Assembly (NCBI GenBank): GCA_964016985.1
Contig: OZ024826.1
Location: 61,820,910-61,884,909, forward strand
Length of the DNA: 64,000 nucleotides
From: Anodontia alba
Lineage: Eukaryota > Mollusca > Bivalvia > Lucinida > Lucinidae
Reading direction: 5' to 3'
The notes under the pieces are model-generated. The model was given only the letters and a program-made list of their open reading frames with translations. It was not told where the DNA came from and searched no databases. Shown here one piece after another: positions 47,320 through 59,253 of the stretch. The number at the start of each line of letters is the position of its first letter. Position 1 is the first letter of the stretch. The position numbers and the translations under genes are program-made.

Positions 47320-47377
47320 CTATGGCAAGCTTTTTCACTATTTATTATGCAAAATAGATATCTTATATACTATATAT
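47320..47377 (+). mobile_element. 58-bp insertion derived from the GATATC-core element
   Basis: It starts CTATGGCAAGC and runs through CACTATTTATTATGC and ATAGATATCTTATATA, nearly identical to the left end of the element at 37917-39255. It interrupts the reverse-transcriptase frame between GGGACAT and ATCGCC; AT on both sides may be a 2-bp duplication. Removing it rejoins the reading frame. It carries only one terminus, so it is either a deletion derivative or a very short cut-down copy. Confidence 0.8.
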
Positions 47378-47772
47378 ATCGCCATCCAGAAAAGGGAGGT
47401 TGGCTATATCAAAACCAAAATCGTCCCGTTTATCATAAATTTTGGTGGAAACTGTACCATATTAGATAAATATAGATTCAAATAAAAAAAGGGTGCCGCT
47501 GTATCGGAAGATTTAGCTTTTTTTAACTGGAGTTCAGTAAGGTATATGCGGTCCACCATTTGGTCAAAGTAATATTGTCAATATTTAATAAATCATCAAT
47601 GTATCTTGAAGCGGAATTGAAAACCTCAATAATGTCAGCCTGATTTCCCCGTGAGAGAGACCTCATGAAATCTCTCTCATAACAAAAAAGAAACAAATCG
47701 GCAACAAGAAAAGCACAATTAGTTCCCATCGGAATACCAATAGTTTGTCTATAATGTTTAGTTCCAAATCTA

Positions 47773-49995
47773 ACAAGCAAATTCCATAGGGAATTTATGT
47801 CCCCCGCCTTATTTTTTTTTTATTTGAGCTGTTAAAAATGAGTAAGTTAATCAGAGGACCATTGGTCCTGTATCACTTACCTAAGTATTGAAGTAGAAAA
47901 AAAATGAAGCTAAAAATGTGGAAAAAATCCCCCCCCCCCCCCACCCACCACCCCCCCCCCCCCCCCCAAAAAAAAAAAAAAAAAAAATAAAATAAAAATA
48001 AAATAAAATAAAAAACATAATATCAAGATTCAAAGAGCACATGTATATCCTCAGACCACAAGCAAAATGCCTGTAAAGTTTCAGAAGCATATGCTTAAAG
48101 CTGTGGGAGTAGTTGTGCTCACAAGGTACCTACTACTATATGCACTTTCATAGTATTGAAGCATGAAAAAAGTCTATGTTAAAAGTTAAAAATGTGAAAA
48201 AAGTAAAAAAAAAGTAAATTCAAGATTCTGTAAAAAGCATATGCATATCTTCAGACTATGGTTAAAACATCTGTATAGTTTCAGTGAGAATGGTGTAAAA
48301 CTGTAGGAGGAGTTGCACTCACTAGGTACCTACTACATATACACTTTCATAGTACTGAAGCATGAAAAAAAAAATGTCTAAGTTAAAAATGTGAAAACTT
48401 TGAAAAAAAAATATTTCAAGATTCTGTAAAAAGCACATGCATATCTTTAGACCATGATTAAGATACCTGTGAAGTTTCAGAAGGATCGGTATAAAACTGT
48501 AAGAGGAGTTCAATTGCGCTCACAAGGTTCCCACTACAAACTCGGAACCTTGCAAAAAAAGTTAAAAATGTATAAAAAGTGGAAAAAAATTAACTTAAGG
48601 ACTCTGTAAAAAACACATGCATATCTTCAGATCATGATTAAAACAACTGTAAAGTTTCAAAAGGATCGGTCCAAAACTGTAGGAGGAGTTGCGCTCACAA
48701 GGTACCTACTACATATACACTTTCATAGTATTGAAGCATGAAAAAAAGTCTAAGTTAAAATGTGAAAAATTTGAAAAAAAAAAGTTATTTCAAGATTCTG
48801 TAAAATGCACATGCATATCTTCAGACCATGATTAAGATACCTGTGATGTTTCAGAAGGATTGGTATAAACCTGGAGGAGGAGTTGCGCTCACAAGGTTCC
48901 CTCTACAAACTCGGAACCATGCAAAAAATGTCTAAGTTAAAATGTGAAAAAAGTAAAAAAAAAAATGCTTTAAGGATTCTGTAAAAAAAATACATGCAAA
49001 TCTTCAGACCATGATTAAAACACCCGTAAAGTTTCAAAAGGATTGGTTCAAAACTGTAGGAGGAGTGGCTCCACAAGATACCAACTACAAACTCGGAGCC
49101 ACGCACCACGCATCACGCACCACGGAAAGCCGAATACCATGTCCTATCCCCACCCCCACCCCCACCCCGCTTTTCTTCGAAAAGGCGGGGGACAAAAATG
49201 TGAAAAAGTGAAGAAAAATATAATTGAAGGGTTCTGTTAAAAGCACCTGCATATCTCCGGATCATAATAAAACCACACGTAAAATTTCAGAAAGATCGGT
49301 TTAAAACTGTTGGAGGAGTTGCGCTCACAAGGTACCTACTACATATACACTTTCATAGTATTGAAGAATGAAAAGGTTTAAGTTAAAAATGTGAAAAAAA
49401 AAGTATAAAAGTTATTTCAATATTCTGTAGAAAGCGCATGCATATTTTCAGACCATGATTAAGACACCTGTGAAGTTTCAGAAGGATCCGTGTAAAACTG
49501 TAGGAGGAGTTGTGCTCACAAGGTACTTGCTTCTGACTCGGAATCATGCAAAAATGTCTAAGTTAAAATGTGTAAAATTGAAAAAAAAATGATTTAAGGA
49601 TTCTGTAAAAAGCACATGCACATCTTCAAACCATGATTAAAACACCTGTAAAGTTTCAAAAGGATCGTTATAAAACTGTACGAGGAGTTGTGCTCACATG
49701 GTACCTACTACTGACTTGGAACCATGCAAAAAATGTCTAAGTTAAAAATGTGAAAAAAGTGAAAAAAAAAAAATAATTTAAGGATTCTGTAAAAAGCACA
49801 TGCACATCTTCAGACCATGATGAAGACACCTATAAAATTTCAGAAGGAGTGGTTAAAAACTGTAGGAGGAGTTGCGCCCACAAGGTACCTACTATAAACT
49901 CGGAACCACGCACCGCGAATCACGAATCACGCACCACGTACCACGGAAAGCCGAATATTATGTCCCCTCGCTTTTCTTCGAAAAGGCGGGGGACA
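47773..49995 (-). mobile_element. tandem-core (HINE/pearl-like) element inserted at TT in the reverse transcriptase
   Basis: Read on the minus strand the 5' end (49995) is TGTCCCCCGCCTT. The 3' end is its inverse AAGGCGGGGGACA, then a hairpin AAATTCC-CTAT-GGAATTT (47779-47796) and GCTTGT. The 13-bp subterminal repeats are a perfect match. The flanks are TTTTTAT and TAGATTTGG, so excision between the two T restores an Ile-Arg-Phe frame with no duplicated bases. The core has about eight units near 200 bp with CATGCATATCTTCAGACCATGATTAA-like text (split here: CATGCATATCTTCAGA), GTTTCAGAAGGATCGGT and AGGAGGAGTTGCGCTCACAA. A C-run/A-run lies at 47929-47986. A second end-like structure (hairpin GGACC-ATT-GGTCC, 47856-47868) hints at a decayed inner element. 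Confidence 0.85.
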
Positions 49996-50789
49996 ATAAA
50001 AATGTTATCCAAAAGATAAAGAAGGGCATCACAAACTTTTTGACTAGACCATAAATTGTAATTCTTGTATACATCAGAAGTGAAAAAAGCACATTCTTCG
50101 TTACAAGCCAAATATTGGGTATTCTGCCTAATAAACGTTTGTTTAATTAAATCTATAAGTTTATCTTTTATAAGACGATGAGGTAACGTATTATACAGTA
50201 TAGAAAAAAAATCATATGTAGACATTTTAGAGGCCTTAAAGTTTTTAGATTTAAATTTATTGAAAACTTCATTGGAATTTTAATTGACCAAAAATAGTTA
50301 ATTCCGTCCCTTTCGTAAACAGTATCACAGTATCTAATCCAATGTTTTTTGACAGCAGTAAGACATGAATTTAGTAGTTAGGACAAAATAGTAGTCATAC
50401 ATAAACTAGAATTTGCAATGAAACGTGCTTTATAAGGTCGTTTATGAAGTTTCGGTAACCAATATAACGTAGGAAGTTTGTCTCAAACTTAGCAGTAATA
50501 TCGATATAATGGGTATTAAACAATTTATCTCTCGTCAGTAGAAATCCGTTCATATGTTTTGGTACTACCAAGTTCTTGTATTAGAGTATTGATATAATGA
50601 AGTCACCACACAACAACAACAACATTATTAGCACCTTTATCAGCTGGAGCCGAAACATACTTCCTATGATATTCTTGGATACATTGTTTCAAATACTGAA
50701 AAGATAATTTAGGCTTAAGAGCAAAAAAAGATCAGGGTTATTAGAGTAAAATAATACACGTTCATCAATGATCTTAAAAAACTTTAATT

Positions 50790-52115
50790 TCAGGCTCAGA
50801 ACAGCCAGCGCTTCTGTACAGTATGATCAGGACATTCACTGTCTATATCTGGGCACTGAAGACTCAGAACAGCCAGCGCTTCTGTGCAGAATGACAAGGG
50901 CATTCACTGTCTATACCTGGGCATTGAAGGCTCAGAACAGCCAGCACTTCCGTGCAGTATGATCAGGACAGTTATTGTCTATATCTGGACATTGAAGACT
51001 CAGTATGATCAGGGCATTCACTGTCTATACCTGGACATTGAAGACTCAGAACAGCCAGCGCTTCTGTACAGTATGATCAGGGTATTCACTGTCTATACTT
51101 GGGCATTGACGACTCAGAACAGCCAGCGCTTCTGTGCAGTATGATCAGGACATTCACTGTCTATATCTGGGGCAGTGAAGGCTAAAAACAGCCAGCGCTT
51201 CTGTATAGTATGATCGGGGCATTCACTGTCTATACCTGGACAGTGAAGACTCAGAACAGCCAGCGCTTCTGTGCAGTATGATTGTCTATACCTGGGCATT
51301 GAAGGCTCAGAACAGCCAGCGCTTCTGTGTAGTATGATCAGGGCATTCACTGTCTATATCTGGACATTGTAGACTCAGAACAGACAGCGCTTCTGTGCAG
51401 AATGACAAGGGCATTCACTGTCTATACCTGGGCATTGAAGGCTCAGAACAGCCAGCGCTTCTGTGCAGTATGATCAGGACATTCACTGTCTATATCTGGG
51501 CATTGAAGGCTCTGAACAGCCTGCGCTTCTGTACAGTATGATCAGGGCATTCACTGTCTATATCTGGGCATTGAAGACTCAGAACAGCCAGCGCTTCTGT
51601 ACAGTATGATCAGGGCATTCACTGTCTATATCTGGGCATTGAAGGCTCAGACCAGCCAGCACTTCCGTGCAGTATGATCAGAACAGTTATTGTCTATACG
51701 AGTCTGGACATTGGAGACTCAGAACAGCCTGCGCTTCTGTGCAGTATGATCAGGGCATTCACTGTCTATATCCGAACATTGAAGACTCAGAACAGCCAGC
51801 GCTTCTGTGTAGTATGACCAGGGCATTCACTGTCTATATCTGGGCATTGAAGGCTCAGAACGGCCGGTGGTTCTGTGCAGTATGACCAGGACATCCACTG
51901 TCCATATCCGGACATTGAAGACTTAGAACAGCCAGCGCTTCTGTACAGTATGATCAGGGCATTCACTCTCTTTACCTGGGCATTGAAGGCCTAGAACAGT
52001 CAGCGCTTCTATGCAGTATGGCCAGGGAATTCACTGTCTATACCTGGGCATTAAAGGCTCAGAACAGCCAGAGCTTCTGTGCAATATGATCAGGGCATTC
52101 ACTGTCTGCTTACAG
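50790..52115 (+). repeat. second 68-bp satellite array, about 19 copies
   Basis: Same monomer and orientation as 32385-37265 (GGCTCAGAACAGCCAGCGCT, GCATTCACTGTCTATA). It begins abruptly right after the reverse-transcriptase relic and ends near 52110. Deleted monomers are seen at about 51003 and 51279. Confidence 0.96.
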
Positions 52116-52341
52116 AATTATTGGCGGCTACTGTAGAATGTGACTAGATGATTTCAGTCTGTCTATCTATTTTCTCTACATGACACGATCACATTTCATT
52201 ATTATGTCATTGCGACTTAGAATTAGCTAAAAACAACAACAACAATACAAATGCGCAAAAGTTCTCGACAGGCCATTAAAGTAATCAATATGTGTGATTG
52301 GGGAAATTAAATGAGGGATTTGAACTTCTCTGCGATCTTGG

Positions 52342-52894
52342 CAACAACCACAGTAGCAGGCAACAACCACAGTAGCAGGCAACAACCACAGTAGCAGGCA
52401 ACAACCACAGTAGCAGCCAACAACCACAGTAGCAGGCAACAACCACAGTAGCAGGCAACAACCACAGTAGCAGCCAACAACCACAGTAGCAGGCAACAAC
52501 CACAGTAGCAGGCAACAACCACAATAGCAGCCAACAACCACAGTAGCATGCAACAACCACAGTAGCAGGCAACAACCACAGTAGCAGCCAACAACCACAG
52601 TAGCAGGCAACAACCACAGTAGCAGGCAACAACCACAGTAGCAGCCAACAACCACAGTAGCAGGCAACAACCACAGTAGCAGGCAACAACCACAATAGCA
52701 GCCAACAACCACAGTAGCATGCAACAACCACAGTAGCAGCCAACAACCACAGTAGCAGGCAACAACCACAGTAGCAGCCAACAACCACAGTAGCAGGCAA
52801 CAACCACAGTAGCAGCCAACAACCACAGTAGCAGGCAACAACCACAGTAGCAGCCAACAACCACAGTAGCAGGCAACAACCACAGTAGCAGCCA
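52342..52894. repeat. 19-bp minisatellite, 29 copies
   Basis: The unit is CAACAACCACAGTAGCAGG, with the last base alternating G or C. Rare variants (CAATAG, GCATG) recur 171 bp apart, about 52520 and 52691, i.e. nine units, showing block duplication. All three minus-strand frames stay open because 19 is not a multiple of 3 and the unit lacks stops. The resulting Cys-, Leu-, Val-rich frames (up to 222 codons) are shadows. Confidence 0.97.
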
Positions 52895-52919
52895 AACTAA
52901 AGTGGATTAGTCCTGTGAC

Positions 52920-54789
52920 AATACTTTAGAGCATCAGTGTACGACAGTTATCTTATATATAATGTGAATCGTGTGGTATCTTTGTTTGTCTCCGTCAAGG
53001 TGCTAGACTCAGCTACTTTGATCTGTCAAGGTCAACAGTGTCTGTATGGATTTTATGGAAGAAAGCCAGAAAAGATGTCCCTACCGGGCTTCCAATATTG
53101 GCCGCTGTAGTTAATTTAGCGTCTCGCCAACATGTCTGGTGTTTCGCCGACGCTTGCGTCCAACGGACAGCAGCCCTCTGTACCGTCTTAATAATAATGA
53201 CCTGCTGAAACTTGAGTGCAGAATTCCAAACTATAACTACGTGCTCCCGCTTTGGACGCACCTCCGATTTCTTTGGTTTCTCGAGGTGCCCGAGAATGGT
53301 TCCAGAGGAGAAAACCAAAGGCCTTTGTAGCTCTAGAAATACCCGAGACATGCTGACCCAATCCAGACTGACAGAATTAGTAATACCTAGGTTTTTGCGG
53401 GTTAAACCTGTTCCGAAGTTTGACTATGTTGCTTGTTCGTGTTTAATTTGTTTGACGGGAGGGAGCCGTGCGCGCCAGTCTCAGTGAATGATATTTGACA
53501 ACATCGGGTTACATTTCATCTGCCAGTACGACCTGTTGCCACAAACCACAAGCGATAGTCTCTTAATAAAATTTTAATTTAGGTAGGATGTTTCATATCA
53601 TACGAGGTGAAAAAGAACGACCTTAAAATCTAACAACACATCCGGTTAAGGGCTCCTTTCTCTTGGACATTGTTTATTTAATATCTCATAGTATTAACTC
53701 ACAATGCATTCTTGTCTTTCTATGCAAGTTAGTAATTTCTGTAGCGGTTCCAGGCTTCGGGTTCGGTTTCGAAATTTCATGCACGTCAACAAAGTTATGG
53801 ACCAATTTTCCAGTATTATATTGGCATGACATGACATGTTTTATTTGGCATAACATAATTGTATGTATATAGCATACTTCCGTGAATTTATAAATACATA
53901 CTCTCTCCCCGACCACAGAACGTATAGAGTGTTGAATTATATTAAATTTCGAGGCTTTCATGCGAGAAAACAACCAAGGGCCTCTGGAATTCTGTCATTT
54001 TTAGCAAATTGTTCCAGCTTGAACCATAACTTGTCCATACTATCACATTCTGTATTTTAGGAAGATTCATATCTATAAAGACGTTGACATATAATAATTA
54101 TTTGTCTTACAGAAGCCGTATTTTATTTATTGAAGAAGGGGGAGTGGTAACATTTTGAAGAAAAAAATATGACTGATCAAAAGTTAGATTTTTTCATGCA
54201 TTTGAATGTTTATGCATACCTTTACAAAATATAAGATTATATTTGGGATTTTTTTTATCTATTAATAACCATTTGATATGCCTTGGCATTGAAGTTGTAA
54301 GTTAAATTTGTGAGACGCGCATTTCATTTGTGATGTTTGTTGTTATGTTATTTAATGATGACGTGTGGATGTGGCAAATTTAACCGACATTATGGACAGC
54401 CGGAAGATTGTACTAATATACCCTATATCAGAACTATCATTTATTGTTCAGTGATTCGGTTTGTAACCAGATGCCCCAGGTATGTTTGTTAATACAGGGA
54501 TGAATATCAGTATGTTTTGTCATTTTTTTAAGATTAGATTTGGAAATTCATTAGATCTACAAGACAAAACTAATATTTAAGACCCGAGGTCAGCTTGTCA
54601 CAATAAAATAAGAATAAAAAATACATCTCACTACTACCTGGAGCCCTATAGTGTATTCTGCGTCTGTCTGTGGATTCCACTTCATTGCCTATGTATACAA
54701 TACATGCACAGTTATCTTGTGTTGTACAGTTGCTCTCCAAATGTACATAACTGAATCAGACTTTTAGATTTTTATTTCACTTCATTGCA
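52920..54789. other. mostly unrecognised, no clear gene
   Basis: 53013-53490 is GC-richer than its surroundings, with overlapping open frames on both strands (112 codons minus, 91 codons plus) that I cannot match to any family. It could hold an exon. The rest is AT-rich with no features I can support. Confidence 0.4.
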
Positions 54790-55133
54790 GCTGGTGTAAA
54801 TGCCGTGTGGCAGTCGTAAAACGTCTTCCCGTACTTCATTATAGTGCAGATTACTTTTTTTATATTTCCTTTGGCATCACTGAACTCATTCTGGTTACTG
54901 AAAATCCGGTGCTAGAGGGTGCGTATATAGCCTCGCAAACTACATCGCTCTATATAAACCGATTTCCAAATATCGTTCTGTTTCTAAATGCAACGTTTCA
55001 GATTTCCTCACTGAGTGGATGCTACATTTCTGCAACAAATGGCAGGCAGATGGCCAAACTGATGGACCGATTAATAATAATGTATACTAAAACGAATATG
55101 CCAGGACATACCAGTTTAGATACTTCAATTTAA
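54790..55133 (+). CDS. possible terminal exon behind a splice-acceptor-like site, unknown
   Basis: A pyrimidine-rich tract ending TTTATTTCACTTCATTGCAG (54771-54790) looks like a 3' splice site. From there one frame stays open about 113 codons (WCKCRVAVVKRLPVLHY...) to a stop at 55131-55133, with several hydrophobic stretches (YFFYISFGITELILV). I recognise no family and see no matching upstream exon. Chance is a real alternative. Confidence 0.15.
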
Positions 55134-56325
55134 AGCGGTTGCAATTATTTTCATATTTAAAACGGCTAAACTGAGTGTTTTTTTTTTGTTTTTTTTCTTT
55201 TTTTTGTGTGTGTTTTTTTTGTTTTGTTTTGTTTGTTTGTTTCTAGGTAGGGTATCATTCCCCTCCACCACCACCACCACCACATCTCATCCCCCCCCTC
55301 CCCCCCCCCACCCCCCCCCCCCCCCCCCTTGCCTTAGGTAGCTACTTACAAATATTGTGTGTAAAGTGTGCCTATACAAATGCCTGAGAGGATTAGTTGA
55401 GACAAAAAAAAAACTTTTCAATTTCCATGCATTACAATAGCAAAAATGGACAGTTTTACCCAAATTTAAGGTCCGATTGCAATTCATTTTTTTAAAAAAA
55501 GTTGCTTTGATGACAGTAATAATTGGTTATCAGAAATCTACTGCAATAAGAATGAAGCAGTTTACTACCTTTACTCTCCATCATTTTGTAGGCAAATATA
55601 AATTGCTACTGTCAGAGGTCCTTTAATTCGATCAGACTATTCGTAAATTCGGTAGGATAGCATTCACACGCTTATTACGTGAACTCAATTGTTGTATATA
55701 TTTTATCATCCCAGGACAGGGACGAACAGCTTAATTCGATTATAGTTTGGTATGTAAACGTTCCCAGCAGTGACCTGTAAAATCTTATAGGTCACAGTTC
55801 CCAGTAAATTTGTTTGTTTGAGTCGGGGTTAGGTCCCTTTCAATAATTTTTCAGTCGTATCAAGACCATGCCTACCAAACGAAAGAATGCGTAACCATCG
55901 ATTAAGAACGTAAAACAATTAGAGCGACATCAGTTAGGCATGCGATGACTCAAAAAAAGGTAAACAAACTTTGCATTTTCTGTGTTTCATGAGCGACATA
56001 AATGTTTTGAGGAAATTATTTAAATAAAAAAAACAACAAAAAAAAAACAAAAAAAAACCGGGGAATTATATACAACAGACCATTGATATCGGCGTCTGTG
56101 GAGTAAATCTCAGACCACCGACTTCACGCATATTGGCTGAATTATTTTTTGCGTGCTGAATGGGTGCCGAAAGCCATAGAAAACATATGGAAGTTCGTGT
56201 TGTTTATTGTCCTTTATTTAATTTTGCGCTTTGCTAGAAGTTCAGCGTATCACCACGCACACGCGACAGACACATATGATTATTTGTGATGGCTATTTTG
56301 GTTGTCAATGCAGCACTGTCGAGAC
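55134..56325. other. non-coding, low-complexity tracts
   Basis: A T-rich run at 55178-55240, a C-rich tract (CCACC)n and poly-C at 55261-55328, and A-runs near 56025-56056. At 55884-55897, GAATGCGTAACCAT is a further copy of the arm motif of the palindrome at 56326-56439. No gene seen. Confidence 0.6.
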
Positions 56326-56439
56326 ATCGCCACGGGAAGAGTCGAAAATAGATGGTTACGCATTAGATTTAAATAAATAAAAACAAGACTTAAATCTCTA
56401 ATGCGTAACCACCCATTTTCGATCCTTCCCATTGGCGAT
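56326..56439. repeat. 114-bp palindrome
   Basis: Arms of about 46-50 bp pair from ATCGCCACGGGAAG to its inverse near CCTTCCCATTGGCGAT, through TCGAAAAT and GGTTACGCATTAGA, around an AT-rich loop of about 17 bases (56372-56388). There are scattered mismatches. Probably a foldback MITE. Confidence 0.8.
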
Positions 56440-57515
56440 TTCTTTTTATATATCCTATCTGGTTCGTTTCAATCCGATCCGGCTAGTTGTAGTCTTCTTC
56501 AAAATTCGAATATTTTCCGTTATTAAGGATATATTGCCAATTTGTGAATAGGCCCTTATCAGCCGGAGAAAAAACGGGGCCATTTTTTTTGCGTAAATGG
56601 CCATATCTAAAAGTTCTGCAAGTATCGCCAAAATAATGAATGTGAAAAAATGTACCCGGGGCCACAAACAATAATAATAATAATGATAACAATAAAATGA
56701 AATAAAATGCTTTATAGAAACTGTGACTTCGTCATGTTTGTCATTTTAGCTCGCCGGGACTACGTCCCTGGAGAGCTTATGTTGTTGTCACCCAGTCGTT
56801 GGCGTCGGCGTCTGTCTGCGTCCGCGTCGGCGTCCACGTTAGCACAATGTTTAAGTTGTGCATAGTTTTTTTTTTGTTTTTTGTTTTTTTTTGTTGTTTT
56901 TTTAATTATTTAAGGTACTGCTTTCATATTTTGCCTAAACCCACCTTAGAGTAAGACCTTTCAGTAGCATATACCAAATCCCAAAGTTTGACCCTCTATA
57001 TAGGTCAAAATGAGTTCATTTTGTTATTTACACCCATGTCGAAGTTCTGCGTTTAAGTTTTGAAAAGTGTACGTAACTGCTGAAGTATTCAAGATACCTC
57101 TTTCATATTTGGCTCATACCTACCTTAGGATAAGACCTTTCAATAGCACACACACCCTTCCTTAGTTTTACCTTCTACCTATAGGTCAAGGCCAGGTCAT
57201 ACTTTGTCATTTAAACCAAAGTTCAAGTTCTGCGTTGAAGTTATGAAAGTGTGTGTAACTGTTGAAGTATTTAAGATACCGCGTTAATATTTGGCTCACA
57301 TCTGTCTTAGAGTAAGACCTTTCAGTAGCACGCACCCTTCCTCAGTTTGACCTTCTGTCTTGGTCAAGGTCATACTTTTTTATTTACAGCTGTGTTTAAG
57401 TTTTGAAAAGTGTACTTGACTGCTGAAGTGTGTAAGATATAGCTTTAACTTTTCATAGCTTTCATATTTTGTCCATACCAATCTAAGGGAAGACCTTTGA
57501 ATGCCACATACCCCA

Positions 57516-57800
57516 GGGTTACCCTAAAATGCGAAAAGGAGTCCTTTTCGCGAAAAGGAGTCCTTTTCGCAAAAAAGACTACCCTAAAATACGAATAGGA
57601 CTTCTTGTAGTGAAATGGACTATTACTTTAACGAAAAGAGCTTGTTTTTCCGCCCTGTCACGTAAGCCAAATGATAAATATTTATCCTTTGTTTCCAGCT
57701 CATTTAGTCCGCAACACGAGGAGGTGTGACTAGGACTTGTTGACCACAAAAAAAAAAAAAAAAAGATTGCCTCTTTAAGCTGTGTTGTTTTGTTATTATG

Positions 57801-57836
<36 letters not shown>

Positions 57837-58641
57837 TTATGTTTTTTTTATTATTTATTTATTTATTTTTATTATTATTATTTGTTTATTATTTTTTTTA
57901 TGATTATTTTTCTTTATGTTATTTTTTTTTGTATAAGTCTTTTTTCTCCTTTCTTTTTTTCTATTTTTTCTATTTTTTTTATATACAACTCTCATTTGCT
58001 AAACATGAAGTAATACTCGCCAAGCGAATTCGTATCTCGTGCCATTCTGTTTTGTTAAAGGATTCTTTAAATGCGCATGTTGCTTTTGTGAGTGCACAGC
58101 AAAAGTTCTGACTGTGGGGATTCGCTGGCTCACCAGAACCTTTGCTGCGCATATGCCTACAGAGTTACCAGTTTGTCTGCTGAGGTACGTTAACCCGTTT
58201 AAGCCAAGTGCAATCTTGCACCTTTATCAAATGGACGAGTCTGTCTGTCATTAAAGGGATGTCATGTATATTTATCATCATTTTTAACAGGCATTGATGT
58301 ATCTCACAAGCAGACAGTGAATACCCTGATGAAACTGAGCATTATGCGGCATCTCATTTAGGTCTGCACTGTTTGTGGGTATCCAATTTATGGGATAGTA
58401 TGCTTAAAAGGGTTAAGTGTACATGAGAACATAAACATAACTAAAACATGGTGATGTAAATAGTAAAACAACTGAATGTTGTAACTAGTTTTGACGGGGA
58501 ACACACGTTGTCACAAGCAATTCAACTGATGCTGCGAAAAGGAGTCCTTTTCACAAAAAGAACTACCCTAAAATACGAAAAGGACTTCTTTTTTACCAAA
58601 AGGACTCCTTGTAGTGAAATGGACTATTACTTTAGTGAAAA

Positions 58642-58675
<34 letters not shown>

Positions 58676-59253
58676 CATCCTGCCACGTTAGCCAAAGGAT
58701 AAAATTTTATCCTTTGTTTCCAGCTCATTTAGTCTGCGACACGAGGAGGTGTGATTAGGACTTGTTGACCACAAAACAAGATTGCCTCTTTAGGTTGTGT
58801 TGTTTTGTAGCAATTAACCATTAGCCAGTCGGCAAACAAATCTTTAAGTCCTTTTTGCAAAATAAAGGATGGTTGCAATGTCCGACGCGAAACAACAATA
58901 CAAACATCTACTTTTTTTGCTAATGAAATAGTCCTTTCCGCTAAAAGAAGTCCTTTTCGCATTTTAGGGTAGTCCTTTTTGCCAAATTGATTGGTTGAGT
59001 TTCTGTTCATATATCGTATTGTCTACGTTAAATAAGTAATCCTTGTAATAATAATAAACTGCCATGATGTAATACAGTTCATATATGTGTACTAGGAGAA
59101 GAACTAAATAAGCTTATGCTTTCGTTCTAATCCTATCTTTTGTGTATATGTCATGTCTGTTTGTATAATCATTGTAACTTTGAAATAAATATGTTTAAAC
59201 CAAAAGGACTCCTTTTTGCGAAAAGGGCTCCTTTTCGTACTTTAGGGTAACCG
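57516..59253. mobile_element. Mutator-like element with 9-bp target duplication
   Basis: The ends are GGGTTACCCTAAAATGCG and, inverted, CGGTTACCCTAAAGTACG, continuing into AAAAGGAGTCCTTTTCGC-like sequence for about 45-50 bp. Perfect direct repeats CATACCCCA flank it (57507-57515, 59254-59262). A 9-bp duplication with long inverted repeats suits the Mutator group, but no transposase is present. Extra copies of the end motif lie inside (57575, 58562, 58965). The segments 57543-57795 and 58533-58815 are direct copies (CAGCTCATTTAGTC, CGACACGAGGAGGTGTGA), so it is composite. A (TTA)n tract and a dispersed hairpin copy (58305-58375) lie between them. Confidence 0.8.
57797..57990. repeat. (TTA)n microsatellite and T-rich tract
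   Basis: About 13 TTA repeats, then T-rich low-complexity sequence. The hydrophobic Tyr/Phe-rich open frames across it are artefacts. Confidence 0.95.

Larger units (their letters stand above)
46840..50770 (-). pseudogene. decayed retroelement reverse transcriptase, split by two insertions
   Basis: On the minus strand, pieces appear in order. Around 50530-50595 is LIQELGSTKTYERIS, followed by ARFIANSS and HWIRYCDTVYERDGINYFWS near 50290-50450. At 49996-50225 is STYDFFSILYNTLPHRLIKD, ending at DNIFI. At 47523-47770 are RQTIGIPMGTNCAF and the catalytic SRYIDDLLNID (the YxDD motif). Further frames run through 47381 and then 47005-47319 (YISQLI-type text, KLLRQGYRYFKLRKAFSKFF). At 46853-47000 is a C-terminal VINPIIVDGYASLFNCTKAV. 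Several frameshifts and stops separate the pieces. Insertions are at 47320-47377 and 47773-49995. This is an RNA-dependent DNA polymerase of an animal retroelement. I suspect Penelope-like affinity but cannot settle the class. Not functional. Confidence 0.75.

Noticed and set aside
52227..52895. Long minus-strand frames (190-222 codons) rich in Cys, Leu and Val
   Set aside because: They are translations of the 19-bp minisatellite in all three phases; no start context or non-repeat domain.
53013..53490. Overlapping frames on both strands in a GC-richer patch
   Set aside because: No family recognised, no supporting splice or promoter signal; kept only as a note.
58305..58345. CCCTGATGAAAC as a hammerhead-ribozyme core
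   Set aside because: The bases around it belong to a drifted copy of the dispersed hairpin; the required GAAA and paired stems are not there.
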